From NCBI GenBank assembly GCA_016286385.1, contig JAEESO010000012.1:1-64000 (forward strand): a DNA stretch of 64,000 nt, given 5' to 3'. The notes beneath the pieces were generated by a model. It was not told the DNA's origin. It did not search any database and saw only the letters and a program-made list of their open reading frames with translations. Below are positions 16,290 through 24,718 of the stretch, in pieces; the stretch's first letter is position 1, and every line of letters starts with the position of its first letter. A program made the position numbers and the translations under genes. Origin of the DNA: Bacteroidales bacterium (GTDB lineage Bacteria > Bacteroidota > Bacteroidia > Bacteroidales > UBA932).

Positions 16290-17450
16290 CTAGTTCACTT
16301 CCAGTTCCTGCCATGAAGGGAAGGCGGGGAATTTACCGTGAGGCTCGGCCTGGTACCAGAACACTGTGGCCGATATGTCGGAGTGCTGGGCCAGGTATCG
16401 GCCATCGTGCCTCCAGCCAAGGTCCTGGATGGTTACCTTCAGGTTTTTCTCAAAGCGGATAGGGTCCATTATATGCCAGCGGTACAGGCCGAAGCGCTCC
16501 TGGGAGCGGTATGTGCCGTCCGGGCGTATGACCTGGCATAGTCCGGCGTAAGGGGTGCAGAACTCAATGAATCGGCCATTACGGTCAAAGTTATATGAGC
16601 CGCAGAAATAGTCTTCCGTGCCGGTGCTGCAAATGGTGGGGAACTGTTTGTCGTCGTCGATGAAGAACTTGATCTCTCCTTCTCCCCACCAGCCGTTGTT
16701 GTGCAGGCCCCAGGCAAGATAGACGCCCACATACTGGCCCTTGCCCTTGATTCCGTCTATGATGGTGAAATCCGAAGTCTCGTTATAGGGGGTCCTTCTG
16801 AACTGGGCGTGGAAATAACCGGCGTCTTCCGGGACCTCCGTGAGAGTGTAGTCTATCTGATAATAGAGGGTCATTTCGTCGCGGTCATTGACGTTCTCCA
16901 TGGTAATCTTGCACTTCTTGCGGAAAGGCATCTGCCAGTAGCAGTTGAAGGCGCTGCCGGGATTAACGCACACTGGCAGTGATACCAGAGGGGCATACTC
17001 GTTCCAGCCCATGCAGAAGAAGTCCGCTATGGGGCATTCCACAGAAGGAGTGGTTTCGTCGTCCCAATAGATGCGGATAATGGTCCAGCGCCAGACACCT
17101 GTAGGAGTCATCCAGATGTGCTGGATGGCACCGGGACCCTCTATTTCCGCTATGGTGACGGTTTCTCCGGAGGCTATCCTGATGTATGGATTGACCTTCC
17201 AGCCTTTGCCAAGGTCACGGGCGGCCCAGGATGCGTTATTGACGTTCCGTGTGTTGGGAAGGGCTACATCTGCCATTCCGCCCTTTCCCTTTTCACCGGT
17301 GAAATTTTCCGGGGAGATTGAGCGGGATTTTGCGTCTGAAAGCCTGGAGAGGTTACCCATGTTCATGTCAAGTCCGTTGAACTTCTGGGCATAAGAAACA
17401 GTAACCGCTAAAAACACGGTTAACGCAGAGAGAATAATACCTTTTTTCAT
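16290..17450 (-). CDS. GH172 (DUF2961) enzyme, probable exo-alpha-D-arabinofuranosidase
   Basis: 386 residues, signal peptide ending SYAQ (22). DUF2961 jelly-roll core with the family motifs GPGAIQHIWMT, WWGEGEIKFFIDDD and STGTEDYF. E257 (WWGE) and E279 (GTED) match the two catalytic glutamates of characterised GH172 enzymes, which act on alpha-D-arabinofuranosides and alpha-D-fructofuranosides. At this length it has the minimal single-core form. First gene of a four-gene operon with two DUF4185 enzymes and an unknown protein. Its promoter carries a LacI-type operator between -33 and -7. A second, longer GH172 lies at 20613-22739. Confidence 0.88.
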   Translation of the reverse strand: MKKGIILSALTVFLAVTVSYAQKFNGLDMNMGNLSRLSDAKSRSISPENFTGEKGKGGMADVALPNTRNVNNASWAARDLGKGWKVNPYIRIASGETVTIAEIEGPGAIQHIWMTPTGVWRWTIIRIYWDDETTPSVECPIADFFCMGWNEYAPLVSLPVCVNPGSAFNCYWQMPFRKKCKITMENVNDRDEMTLYYQIDYTLTEVPEDAGYFHAQFRRTPYNETSDFTIIDGIKGKGQYVGVYLAWGLHNNGWWGEGEIKFFIDDDKQFPTICSTGTEDYFCGSYNFDRNGRFIEFCTPYAGLCQVIRPDGTYRSQERFGLYRWHIMDPIRFEKNLKVTIQDLGWRHDGRYLAQHSDISATVFWYQAEPHGKFPAFPSWQELEVN

Positions 17451-17502
17451 ATTGCCATTTGTTATTTATCAAATGATTGGCAACATGGAAAAACCCGACG
17501 TG

Positions 17503-17533
17503 CAAAATTACTAAATTGATTTAGCATTTGCAA
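17503..17533 (-). promoter_or_regulatory. Promoter of the GH172-DUF4185 operon
   Basis: Minus strand: -33 TTG (17533-17531), 20-bp spacer, -7 TAATTTTG (17510-17503). The spacer is almost filled by operator C. The leader is about 45 nt. Confidence 0.65.
17510..17525. promoter_or_regulatory. Putative LacI-family operator C
   Basis: ACTAAATTGATTTAGC, lying between the -33 and -7 elements and abutting -7. This is the classical position for steric repression. Confidence 0.65.
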
Positions 17534-17569
17534 GAGCGGTGATTAAAAATTGCCAAAAGATGGTATAAA

Positions 17570-19414
17570 TCAGGGTAAAGGCATCCCAAAAATCTCTTTC
17601 AGGCGCGAAGAATCATATTTGACTCTTCGGTCGAAGTAGTAGATGCCGTTCTGCTCCTGCTGGACATCGGTAAGCTGTGTATAGCAAAAACCCCATACGC
17701 AGTCGCTGAGTTCTATCAGGGCACGGACCTGGCCTTCAAGGCGGGCATAGAACTCTTCCTTTGTCTGTGGAGCTGAACCGTATCCCCATGCGCCGTCTTC
17801 CGGAGGATTCACTTCCATACAGCGTATGCCGCCGAATTCGTCCACAATGTAAGGGGCGCTGCCGTCATATTCCGGGAAATTGGAAGGAGTATCCAGTTCC
17901 GGACGGTTGTAACCTACATTTCCGCGGTAAAGAAGCTGGCGCTCTCCGTTGTATAGGAACATCTTGCCGTCATTCCATATTATCTCCTTGAGCCGGGCGG
18001 GATCCTGCTCATAGTGGTGTACGGCCCAGATGTCGGTCTTTATTATGACTCCGCCGCTGACGGTGTTTATGGGACGGGTGGGGTCAATGCTCTTGGTTAT
18101 GTCGTATACATCGGCAATGAATCTGGGATACTGGACGTTGTCGGGCCAGAACTCTTCGTTGAAAGGGGTCCAGGTAACGATTGAGGGATGGTTCATGTCA
18201 CGTGAGACCACGTTTGTCCATTCGCTGAGATAGTTTCGGGCGGCAATTGGGTCGTTGCAGTCAAGTCCCCAGCTGGGGCACTCTCCCCAGGTTATATATC
18301 CCAGTTTATCGGCCCAATAGTGAAAACGCTCCTCAAACACTTTCTGGTGCAGGCGGGCGCCGTTGAATCCCACTTCCATGGACATTTCTATGTCGTGACG
18401 GAGTGCTTCGTCGGAGGGCGCCGTCCATATTCCGTCGGGATAGAATCCCTGATCCAGGACAAGGCGCTGGTAGAAGGGCTCGTTATTGAGGAAAATGCGA
18501 TTTCCCTCAATATGTATCTTCCTCATGCCGAAATAGGATTTCACCTTGTCAACCACCTGTCCGTTGGCATCAACCACTTCAAATACTACGTCGTAGAGGA
18601 AGGGGCTGGAGGGGCTCCAAAGCCGGGCCTTCTTTATGGGGAGGGTGAAAATGGATCCGTCAGCAGCGGCTCCGCTTTGTCTGGCCACCAGTTTGCCATC
18701 GGCATATACCATTATATTAAGGGTTGTGGCCGATGGGTTCCGGAACCAGGTCTGGAAGCTCACCGCAGAGCGGTCTATGTCTGTAGTGGTCTTTACACGG
18801 TCAAGGCCCTGATGAGCCACGGCTTCCATCCACACCGTTTGCCATATTCCGGTTGTGCGTGTGTACATGCACTCGAAGTTATCGGCACGGAGAGACTGCT
18901 TTCCGGCCGTCTGACGTTTGGAGCGAAGGTCGCTGGTGGCGTTGACGACAAGAGTATGGGTGTTACCTGGGGTAACGAAGCGCGTGATATCTACGCCAAA
19001 GGAGTCGGAGCCGCCAAAATGCCGGCAAACGAAACGCCCGTCAATATAAACCTCCGAGCAGTAATAAACCGCGCCGAAGTTAAGGACTATGTCCTGGCCG
19101 GCCCAATTGGCAGGAATTGATATTTCCCTCCTGTACCAGATGCTGGGGATGAATTCCTTATACTCTACACCGGATAGTTTGCTTTCCGGAGCAAAGGGAA
19201 CCAGTATCTTTCCGTCCGAAAAATTTCCGGCGGCCAGTCCCCGGTCCCATCCGGTAGAGGCGGGGTCTATGGAATAATCCCATTCTCCGTTGAGGTTGAT
19301 CCAGCTTGTGCGCTCAAATTGAGGACGTGGATATTCCGCCCTGGGGAGAGCTTTTGCGCCAATGCCCATAAGCAGTATGGCAAGGGTGGCCAAAATGGTT
19401 GAAATCTGTTTCAT
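17570..19414 (-). CDS. Compact GH2 beta-glycosidase
   Basis: 614-residue GH2 enzyme with an N-terminal signal peptide (about 1-22). The order is sugar-binding domain (about 30-200), immunoglobulin-like domain (200-300), TIM barrel (300-614), with no C-terminal extra domains. The catalytic acid/base is E420 (TPFNEEFW) and the nucleophile E526 (YIVDEFGG). Specificity is not readable; GH2 covers beta-galactosidases, mannosidases, glucuronidases, arabinopyranosidases and some beta-galactofuranosidases. It follows the GH43 gene by 19 bp. In an arabinogalactan setting a galactan-directed role is plausible (inference). Confidence 0.85.
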   Translation of the reverse strand: MKQISTILATLAILLMGIGAKALPRAEYPRPQFERTSWINLNGEWDYSIDPASTGWDRGLAAGNFSDGKILVPFAPESKLSGVEYKEFIPSIWYRREISIPANWAGQDIVLNFGAVYYCSEVYIDGRFVCRHFGGSDSFGVDITRFVTPGNTHTLVVNATSDLRSKRQTAGKQSLRADNFECMYTRTTGIWQTVWMEAVAHQGLDRVKTTTDIDRSAVSFQTWFRNPSATTLNIMVYADGKLVARQSGAAADGSIFTLPIKKARLWSPSSPFLYDVVFEVVDANGQVVDKVKSYFGMRKIHIEGNRIFLNNEPFYQRLVLDQGFYPDGIWTAPSDEALRHDIEMSMEVGFNGARLHQKVFEERFHYWADKLGYITWGECPSWGLDCNDPIAARNYLSEWTNVVSRDMNHPSIVTWTPFNEEFWPDNVQYPRFIADVYDITKSIDPTRPINTVSGGVIIKTDIWAVHHYEQDPARLKEIIWNDGKMFLYNGERQLLYRGNVGYNRPELDTPSNFPEYDGSAPYIVDEFGGIRCMEVNPPEDGAWGYGSAPQTKEEFYARLEGQVRALIELSDCVWGFCYTQLTDVQQEQNGIYYFDRRVKYDSSRLKEIFGMPLP

Positions 19415-19433
19415 ATCTGTCTTTTATATTGTT

Positions 19434-20513
19434 CTAGAATTTTGGCATATAATCTTCTCCAACAGGCTTGCCTCCATCGAAATAAGGCCAGCCGTCCTTA
19501 TCCCAGAATATCCGCTGCAGGAAGGTATAGCGGGCTTTGGTGCCGCTGGAAGCGTCGTGGCAATGGTAAAAGATGTACTCCTGGCCTCTCTGGTCCGTGA
19601 ATATCTCTCCGTTGTGCCCGGGGCCGTAATAATTGTCGCCGCTCTGGCTTGTCAGGATTTCTGTGGCAAATCCGTCAAGCATCTTTTTCCCGTCTTTACT
19701 TAGAAACACGCCTTCAAGAGAAGTGCTGCGCCCAACCTTGATCCTGTACGAAGAGTTCCCATAATTGCCGGAACTGACAAACAGATACCAGTAATTGCCG
19801 TGACGGTAGAGGTAAGAGCCCTCGAATACTTTTTCGCGGGATTTGTCCTGGCTGTATGTGAGCCCGGCAACCTTTATATATTCTGCGCCGGGAGCTACAC
19901 TGCATCCGTCCTGAGAGAGTAAAACGCGGTGGATACTGCCGATGCTGCCAAAAAACAGCCAAAGCTTTGAGCTTTCCGGGTCATACACCACTTCAGGGTC
20001 TATGGTATCCTGTATTCCGGTATCTGTACTATGCGTAATAATCCCTTCCCATTCAAAGGGGCCGGAAGCGGAGTCTGATGAAAAAGCGGCAATCCCGCAG
20101 TTGTCGGCAGAATTGTAGCAGGTGAGATAAAGCATCCATTTAGAACCTACTTTCACAACATCCGGAGCCCAGAAATTTGACCCGTGCGTACGGGCCTCAT
20201 TCCTTGCCGCAATGCTCAGGGGAGTAGAATTCATCTTGTACCAGTGAACCATGTCTTTACTGGCGAAAATGGAACCGATGCCGGTAGAAACCGTATAGAA
20301 ACGGTTGCCGTCATACCATATGGTTGGGTCTGGCCAATCGAAAGAAATTACTGGATTATGGTATTTCTCAATTGGCTCTTCTTTCTGTTCTTCTCCCTCT
20401 TCCTGTGGGGTTTGTGCGGGGGCTTCCCTGCCATTATCCTGACTGGCGCATGAGAACGGGCATAAAGCAAAGGCGGCGCTGAGAAACAGGGCCAAGGTAA
20501 TAAATCTTTTCAT
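19434..20513 (-). CDS. GH43 five-bladed propeller glycosidase
   Basis: 359-residue lipoprotein (lipobox PFSC, Cys22) with an acidic linker (about 27-48) and a GH43 propeller. The triad is general base D62 (WPDPTIW), pKa modulator D172 (TIDPEVV) and acid E231 (VFEGSY). GH43 includes arabinofuranosidases, endo-arabinanases, xylosidases and exo-galactofuranosidases; I cannot assign the subfamily. First gene of a two-gene operon with GH2 (17570-19414), divergent from GH172 at 20613. Confidence 0.88.
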   Translation of the reverse strand: MKRFITLALFLSAAFALCPFSCASQDNGREAPAQTPQEEGEEQKEEPIEKYHNPVISFDWPDPTIWYDGNRFYTVSTGIGSIFASKDMVHWYKMNSTPLSIAARNEARTHGSNFWAPDVVKVGSKWMLYLTCYNSADNCGIAAFSSDSASGPFEWEGIITHSTDTGIQDTIDPEVVYDPESSKLWLFFGSIGSIHRVLLSQDGCSVAPGAEYIKVAGLTYSQDKSREKVFEGSYLYRHGNYWYLFVSSGNYGNSSYRIKVGRSTSLEGVFLSKDGKKMLDGFATEILTSQSGDNYYGPGHNGEIFTDQRGQEYIFYHCHDASSGTKARYTFLQRIFWDKDGWPYFDGGKPVGEDYMPKF

Positions 20514-20543
20514 CTTTTGACTATATAAAATCCCTTATGCTTT

Positions 20544-20551
20544 CAAAGATA
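20544..20551 (-). promoter_or_regulatory. -7 element of the GH43-GH2 operon promoter
   Basis: TATCTTTG on the minus strand, about 31 bp upstream of the GH43 start. The -33 region is AT-rich without a clear TTTG, so it may depend on an activator. Operator D of the divergent gene lies 43 bp upstream. Confidence 0.5.
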
Positions 20552-20559
20552 ATAATTAA

Positions 20560-20592
20560 TTGGGGATTAATTAAAATAATACACTATATTTG
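20560..20592 (+). promoter_or_regulatory. Promoter of the GH172 gene at 20613
   Basis: TTG (20560-20562), 22-bp spacer, -7 TATATTTG (20585-20592). The transcription start would fall near 20599, inside operator D, leaving a very short leader. Confidence 0.55.
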
Positions 20593-20593
20593 T

Positions 20594-20609
20594 GCTAAAT
20601 CGTATTAAG
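20594..20609. promoter_or_regulatory. Putative LacI-family operator D
   Basis: GCTAAATCGTATTAAG: left half and central CG match the consensus, the right half is degenerate. It lies directly downstream of -7, over the expected start site, between the divergent GH43 and GH172 genes. Confidence 0.5.
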
Positions 20610-20612
20610 TCT

Positions 20613-22739
20613 ATGAGAAAAATGATCTTTTCGTCTTGCGTTTTCTTATGCGGCGTCATATTCTGCATGCTGCCTTTCACCTCATGCTCTGAGAGCAGGG
20701 AGCATGTGGGGCCGGATGACACCCGGGCTCAGGTTACTATCGGCACCCTTCTGGATGAAATGACTGATAGGGACGCAGTTGCACGCTATCCGGAGCTGGA
20801 GTACAGGTCTGCGTCATTCAGCAGTTATGACCGCAACTCCACCTCCAAGGACGGGGACTGGTTTGCAAACGGAGACAATAACTGGTTCCTCCGCCATGAG
20901 AAGGTTTCAAACAGGCAAGAATTCGTTCTCTTTGAGGCCGATGGCCCTGGCGCCGTCACGCGTTGGTGGATGACTTTTGCCGGCGTAAAAGGAGGTCAGG
21001 GGTATTTACGCGTATATATAGACGGGGCCGATACTCCCGTAATAGCCGGCACCCCGTTCCAGGTCCTAAGCGGCAACAACGTCACCATTGCCCCGTTGGC
21101 CGGTTCCGTGTCGCAGCTGACTCCCGTGGAGCAGCGCGGACATAACCTGTTCTACCCCATACCTTACGACAAGCACTGCAAGATAACATACTGTTCATAC
21201 AACCTTAATCCCGACGGAGACATGCATGTCATCAGCGATGAATGCATCTACTACAACGTAGAATACCGTACGTATGCCCCCGGAACGGTGGTGGAATCAT
21301 ATTCGGATAAGGCTGCGGCTAAATATGCTGATAAAGCAAAGGCCGTAGCTGGCGCCCTCAGCCATCTACAAACGGTATCATTCTCATCGGAAAGCAAGCT
21401 TGACTGCACGCTTGACCCCGGAGCGGATTTTGAGGTGAAACTTGAAGGCCCGGCGGCTATCCGTGAAATTGCCATGAAGCTGGAGGCCGGGGATGTGAAC
21501 CAGGCTCTGAGATCAACGGTCCTCGAGATTTCCTTTGACGGAATCAGCACCGTTTTTATCCCCATAGGAGAATTCTTTGGAATTGGTTATATGCCTCTTT
21601 ACACCAATATGTGGTACGTGGACGCCAACGCCAGGAATGCCATGACTGCCCGTTGGGTTATGCCGTTTAGCCGTGAGGCAAACGTCAGAATCATCAACTA
21701 CGGTAATCAGAAGGTGAGCCTCAGCAGTGCGCATGTTGGGTATTCAAGTTGGAATTTTGACAACCGGTCCATGTATTTCCACGCAATTTGGAAGATGTAT
21801 CCACGGCTTAATACCCGCATGGATCCCGTCACGGGCAAGTCCTGTGAGCATTACGACCTAAACTTTGTTACGCTGGAAGGAAAAGGAGTATATATGGGAG
21901 ATTCCATGAGTATCTTCGACACCTCTTCCGGATGGTGGGGAGAAGGAGATGAAAAGATCTATATAGATGACGATACCTTCCCCTCCATTTTCGGCACCGG
22001 AACCGAAGATTATTACGGCTATGCATGGTGCCATCCCAACACAATAGTGGATCATCCCTTTACCTCACAGCCATCAGGACTTGGCAATCTTTCCCCCGGA
22101 TACACCTTTGATTCACGGCATCGCTGCCTGGACCGCATCGCTTTCACCACAAAGCTTGTCTTTGATATGGAAATGTGGCACTGGAATCACTCCACCATGG
22201 ATTTGGGGATATCCAATTATTTCTATATGCTTCCCGGCGGTAAAGTCATGAACCAGCGAGATTTATCTAATGTCAGCGCAAAGACAGTCCTGTCTCCTAT
22301 TGAATTCGTTGATATGACAGAAGATAAAATGGACATAGAAGCAGAATACATGACCCTAGAGAAGATTACAGGCGGCAACTATGAAACCCAGAGTGCGTTC
22401 GCTGAGCATTGGAGTAATGGCGCTCAGGTTTTCTGGAGTAATGCACCTGTTGGCTCGGAAATGACACTTTCCTTTGACAGCCCATACGAAGGGAGCTACA
22501 AGCTGAAGATGTTATATGCGTTCTCCTGGGATTACGGCATTTTTGACATCTGGTTCAACAACGGAAAGATAGAGACAAACCGGAACCTCTATGATGCCGA
22601 TCTCCATACGGAATGGACCGACTACGGTGTGGTTCAGGTGTCACGTGGCAAGAATACAATAACTGTAAAGGCCATTACTCCTCATCCAGGTATTCCAAAC
22701 TGCTTCTTCGGTTTGGACCGGGTGGTTCTGGAAAGGTAA
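20613..22739 (+). CDS. Large GH172 (DUF2961) lipoprotein, probable D-arabinofuranosidase
   Basis: Start at 20613 (MRKMIFSS) rather than GTG 20592, because the earlier codon lies in the -7 element. 708 residues, lipobox FTSC (Cys25). About 40-560 is a GH172 unit with GPGAVTRWWMTF, WWGEGDEKIYIDDD and GTGTEDYYG. E444 and E465 are 21 residues apart, the same spacing as the catalytic glutamates of the characterised bifidobacterial alpha-D-fructofuranosidase. About 585-708 is a jelly-roll module (ends FFGLDRVVLER) resembling a carbohydrate-binding domain. A monocistronic transcript is likely: it meets the SusD2 gene tail to tail. GH172 substrates are alpha-D-arabinofuranosides or alpha-D-fructofuranosides; neighbours favour the first. 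Confidence 0.88.
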   Translation: MRKMIFSSCVFLCGVIFCMLPFTSCSESREHVGPDDTRAQVTIGTLLDEMTDRDAVARYPELEYRSASFSSYDRNSTSKDGDWFANGDNNWFLRHEKVSNRQEFVLFEADGPGAVTRWWMTFAGVKGGQGYLRVYIDGADTPVIAGTPFQVLSGNNVTIAPLAGSVSQLTPVEQRGHNLFYPIPYDKHCKITYCSYNLNPDGDMHVISDECIYYNVEYRTYAPGTVVESYSDKAAAKYADKAKAVAGALSHLQTVSFSSESKLDCTLDPGADFEVKLEGPAAIREIAMKLEAGDVNQALRSTVLEISFDGISTVFIPIGEFFGIGYMPLYTNMWYVDANARNAMTARWVMPFSREANVRIINYGNQKVSLSSAHVGYSSWNFDNRSMYFHAIWKMYPRLNTRMDPVTGKSCEHYDLNFVTLEGKGVYMGDSMSIFDTSSGWWGEGDEKIYIDDDTFPSIFGTGTEDYYGYAWCHPNTIVDHPFTSQPSGLGNLSPGYTFDSRHRCLDRIAFTTKLVFDMEMWHWNHSTMDLGISNYFYMLPGGKVMNQRDLSNVSAKTVLSPIEFVDMTEDKMDIEAEYMTLEKITGGNYETQSAFAEHWSNGAQVFWSNAPVGSEMTLSFDSPYEGSYKLKMLYAFSWDYGIFDIWFNNGKIETNRNLYDADLHTEWTDYGVVQVSRGKNTITVKAITPHPGIPNCFFGLDRVVLER

Positions 22740-22763
22740 AAAAAAGGCCGTGGATTCACGGCC
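22738..22763 (-). terminator. Intrinsic terminator of the susCD2 operon
   Basis: GGCCGTG-loop-CACGGCC (22746-22752 with 22757-22763) followed on the minus strand by eight T. The T-run overlaps the stop codon of the convergent GH172 gene. On the plus strand the stem lacks a good T-run. Confidence 0.85.
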
Positions 22764-22773
22764 CTTGTCATAA

Positions 22774-24699
22774 TCAATCTTCTTCTTCTTCTGTTTTCTG
22801 AGTTATCCAGCCCAGATTCTGAACCAGATATCCTTTCTGGTTCTTATTGATTTCTGTCTGACTGATGGGGAAGAAATAATGCTTTGGCGCCTCAAATACG
22901 CGGTCTTCAATTTTGATTCTCTGATAGAAATCAGGATCCTGCAGATTGGTACCTGCGTATATATTCATGGAGTAAACTGGTTGGCACTCCGATTTCTCCG
23001 CGTCAAGCCAGCGGCGGACATCAAAGAAACGATGTGTCTCGAAGGCCAGCTCAATACGGCGCTCGTGCTTGATCCGGTCACGCATTTCCTCCTTTGAAAG
23101 ACCGGAGGGAAGATTGGGAAGGCCCGCACGGTTACGGATGGCATTGATGGCGTCGTAGCACTCCTGGGTGGGGCCGCTGTACTCGTTGACTGCTTCGGCC
23201 AGGTTGAGGTAGATTTCTCCAAGACGGATATAAACCCACTGAAGAAGGGGAGTATACTTCCATGGAATGCGGTCAGGGGATACCAGTTTCTTCATAAGGT
23301 ATCCGGTCTTGCAATAGTCGGAACCGGCATTATTCTTTCCATCCACGCCGGTGTACCAGAATTCCAGATAATGGGGGTCATTGGTGTTGTAGTTGGGGGC
23401 ATTCCATTTCCATTTTGCGCCGTTGAAATTAATGGAAGCGTAGAACCTTGGCTCACGATTCACATACATGTTGCTCACGCCTGCGGGCCAGCGGTCCATG
23501 CCGGAATTATCGGCCGCAGCGGCAAATCCGGTTTCCGTATAGATGGCTTCGGGGTTGATAATGGGTTTGAGAACCTCGACATTGCTGCCGTTTATCATTA
23601 TTTTTTCTTTGGTGTAGCCGGTGATGGGGTTGACACCCTCAGCGGTTTCATAGGCGTCTACCTGATTCTGGGTGGGGTTGAGAATGGAGTAGCAATTGAA
23701 GGAAATGGGGTCTGCGCAGTTGAGCCAGTGATCGTATGTGCCGATATTCTTTGCCCACAGGATTTCTTCGTTCCAGCATTCCGTGAAGATGCTCTGGTAG
23801 TTCTTGACGGGATTTGTGGGATACCTGTTGAAGAGTGAACGTCCGGCATCCTTACAAGCCGTGATGCAATCCCTGGCGGCATCGGCCGCTAGTTTCCATT
23901 TCTCCGGATCATAGGTTTGGCTGATGAGATTCTCTCCGGTGACAGGGTCTACCAGGTTGGCCTGCTGGGCATTTCCGTTGTAAAGCGGAGATGCAGCATA
24001 GAGAAGGATACGGGACATAAGGCCATAGGCAGAGAGCCTGGTTGCACGGCCGGTGTCGGAATCTACCCATTTGTCTATCTGGCCCTGGGTTCCCCGGACA
24101 TCATACAGGAGATCTATAGCCCTCTGGCAGTCCTGGACCATAAAATCCACGCATTCTTCTACGGAAGACCGCCGGATGCTGAGAAGGTCTTCGGAAGGGT
24201 CATAGCAGTGGTCGGCAAGGATGATGGGACCGTGGGTCCTGAATGCAAGGAAATGGAAATATGCCCTGAGGAAATAGGCTTCGCCCTTCCAGTGGCGTAT
24301 CTCCTCCTCTGATGCGGGGGAATTGTCAACTCTTTCCAGGAACATATTGGTCTTGCGCAGGGCCATGTAGGACTCTTCCCAGACCTGGGTCTTAGAAATT
24401 GTGGTGGGGTTCCAGGCACCGCTGTTGATGTTGTGGCCATATGCGCCGCCGAAGGCGCACTCCATCTCATCACATCCGGCCACGAAGGGATCTCTCCAAG
24501 CACCTCCGTCATCGGCCATATTGGCCTCCGTAGGTATCCATGAATAGATATGGGAGAGGAAATCCTTGGTGTATTCCCTGTTGGAGAATATGTCGTCAAC
24601 AGTTAGGTTCTCTTCCGGGCTCTTGTCAAGAAAATCTTCGCAGGCACACGTTGCCAACGTTGCCATCAGTATTGCAGAAAGGATATATATTTTACGCAT
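22774..24699 (-). CDS. SusD-family outer-membrane glycan-binding lipoprotein (pair 2)
   Basis: RagB/SusD lipoprotein of 641 residues, lipobox around TCAC (Cys20), then EDFLDKSPEENLTVDDIF. It is closely similar over its length to SusD1: EPRFYASINF, NAGSDYCKTGYLMKK, RIELAFETHRFFDVRRW. It works as the lid of SusC2, encoded 19 bp upstream. Second and last gene of its operon, closed by a strong terminator. No metabolic genes follow, unlike pair 1. Confidence 0.95.
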   Translation of the reverse strand: MRKIYILSAILMATLATCACEDFLDKSPEENLTVDDIFSNREYTKDFLSHIYSWIPTEANMADDGGAWRDPFVAGCDEMECAFGGAYGHNINSGAWNPTTISKTQVWEESYMALRKTNMFLERVDNSPASEEEIRHWKGEAYFLRAYFHFLAFRTHGPIILADHCYDPSEDLLSIRRSSVEECVDFMVQDCQRAIDLLYDVRGTQGQIDKWVDSDTGRATRLSAYGLMSRILLYAASPLYNGNAQQANLVDPVTGENLISQTYDPEKWKLAADAARDCITACKDAGRSLFNRYPTNPVKNYQSIFTECWNEEILWAKNIGTYDHWLNCADPISFNCYSILNPTQNQVDAYETAEGVNPITGYTKEKIMINGSNVEVLKPIINPEAIYTETGFAAAADNSGMDRWPAGVSNMYVNREPRFYASINFNGAKWKWNAPNYNTNDPHYLEFWYTGVDGKNNAGSDYCKTGYLMKKLVSPDRIPWKYTPLLQWVYIRLGEIYLNLAEAVNEYSGPTQECYDAINAIRNRAGLPNLPSGLSKEEMRDRIKHERRIELAFETHRFFDVRRWLDAEKSECQPVYSMNIYAGTNLQDPDFYQRIKIEDRVFEAPKHYFFPISQTEINKNQKGYLVQNLGWITQKTEEEED

Positions 24700-24718
24700 G
24701 ATACTCTGTTTTTAAAGT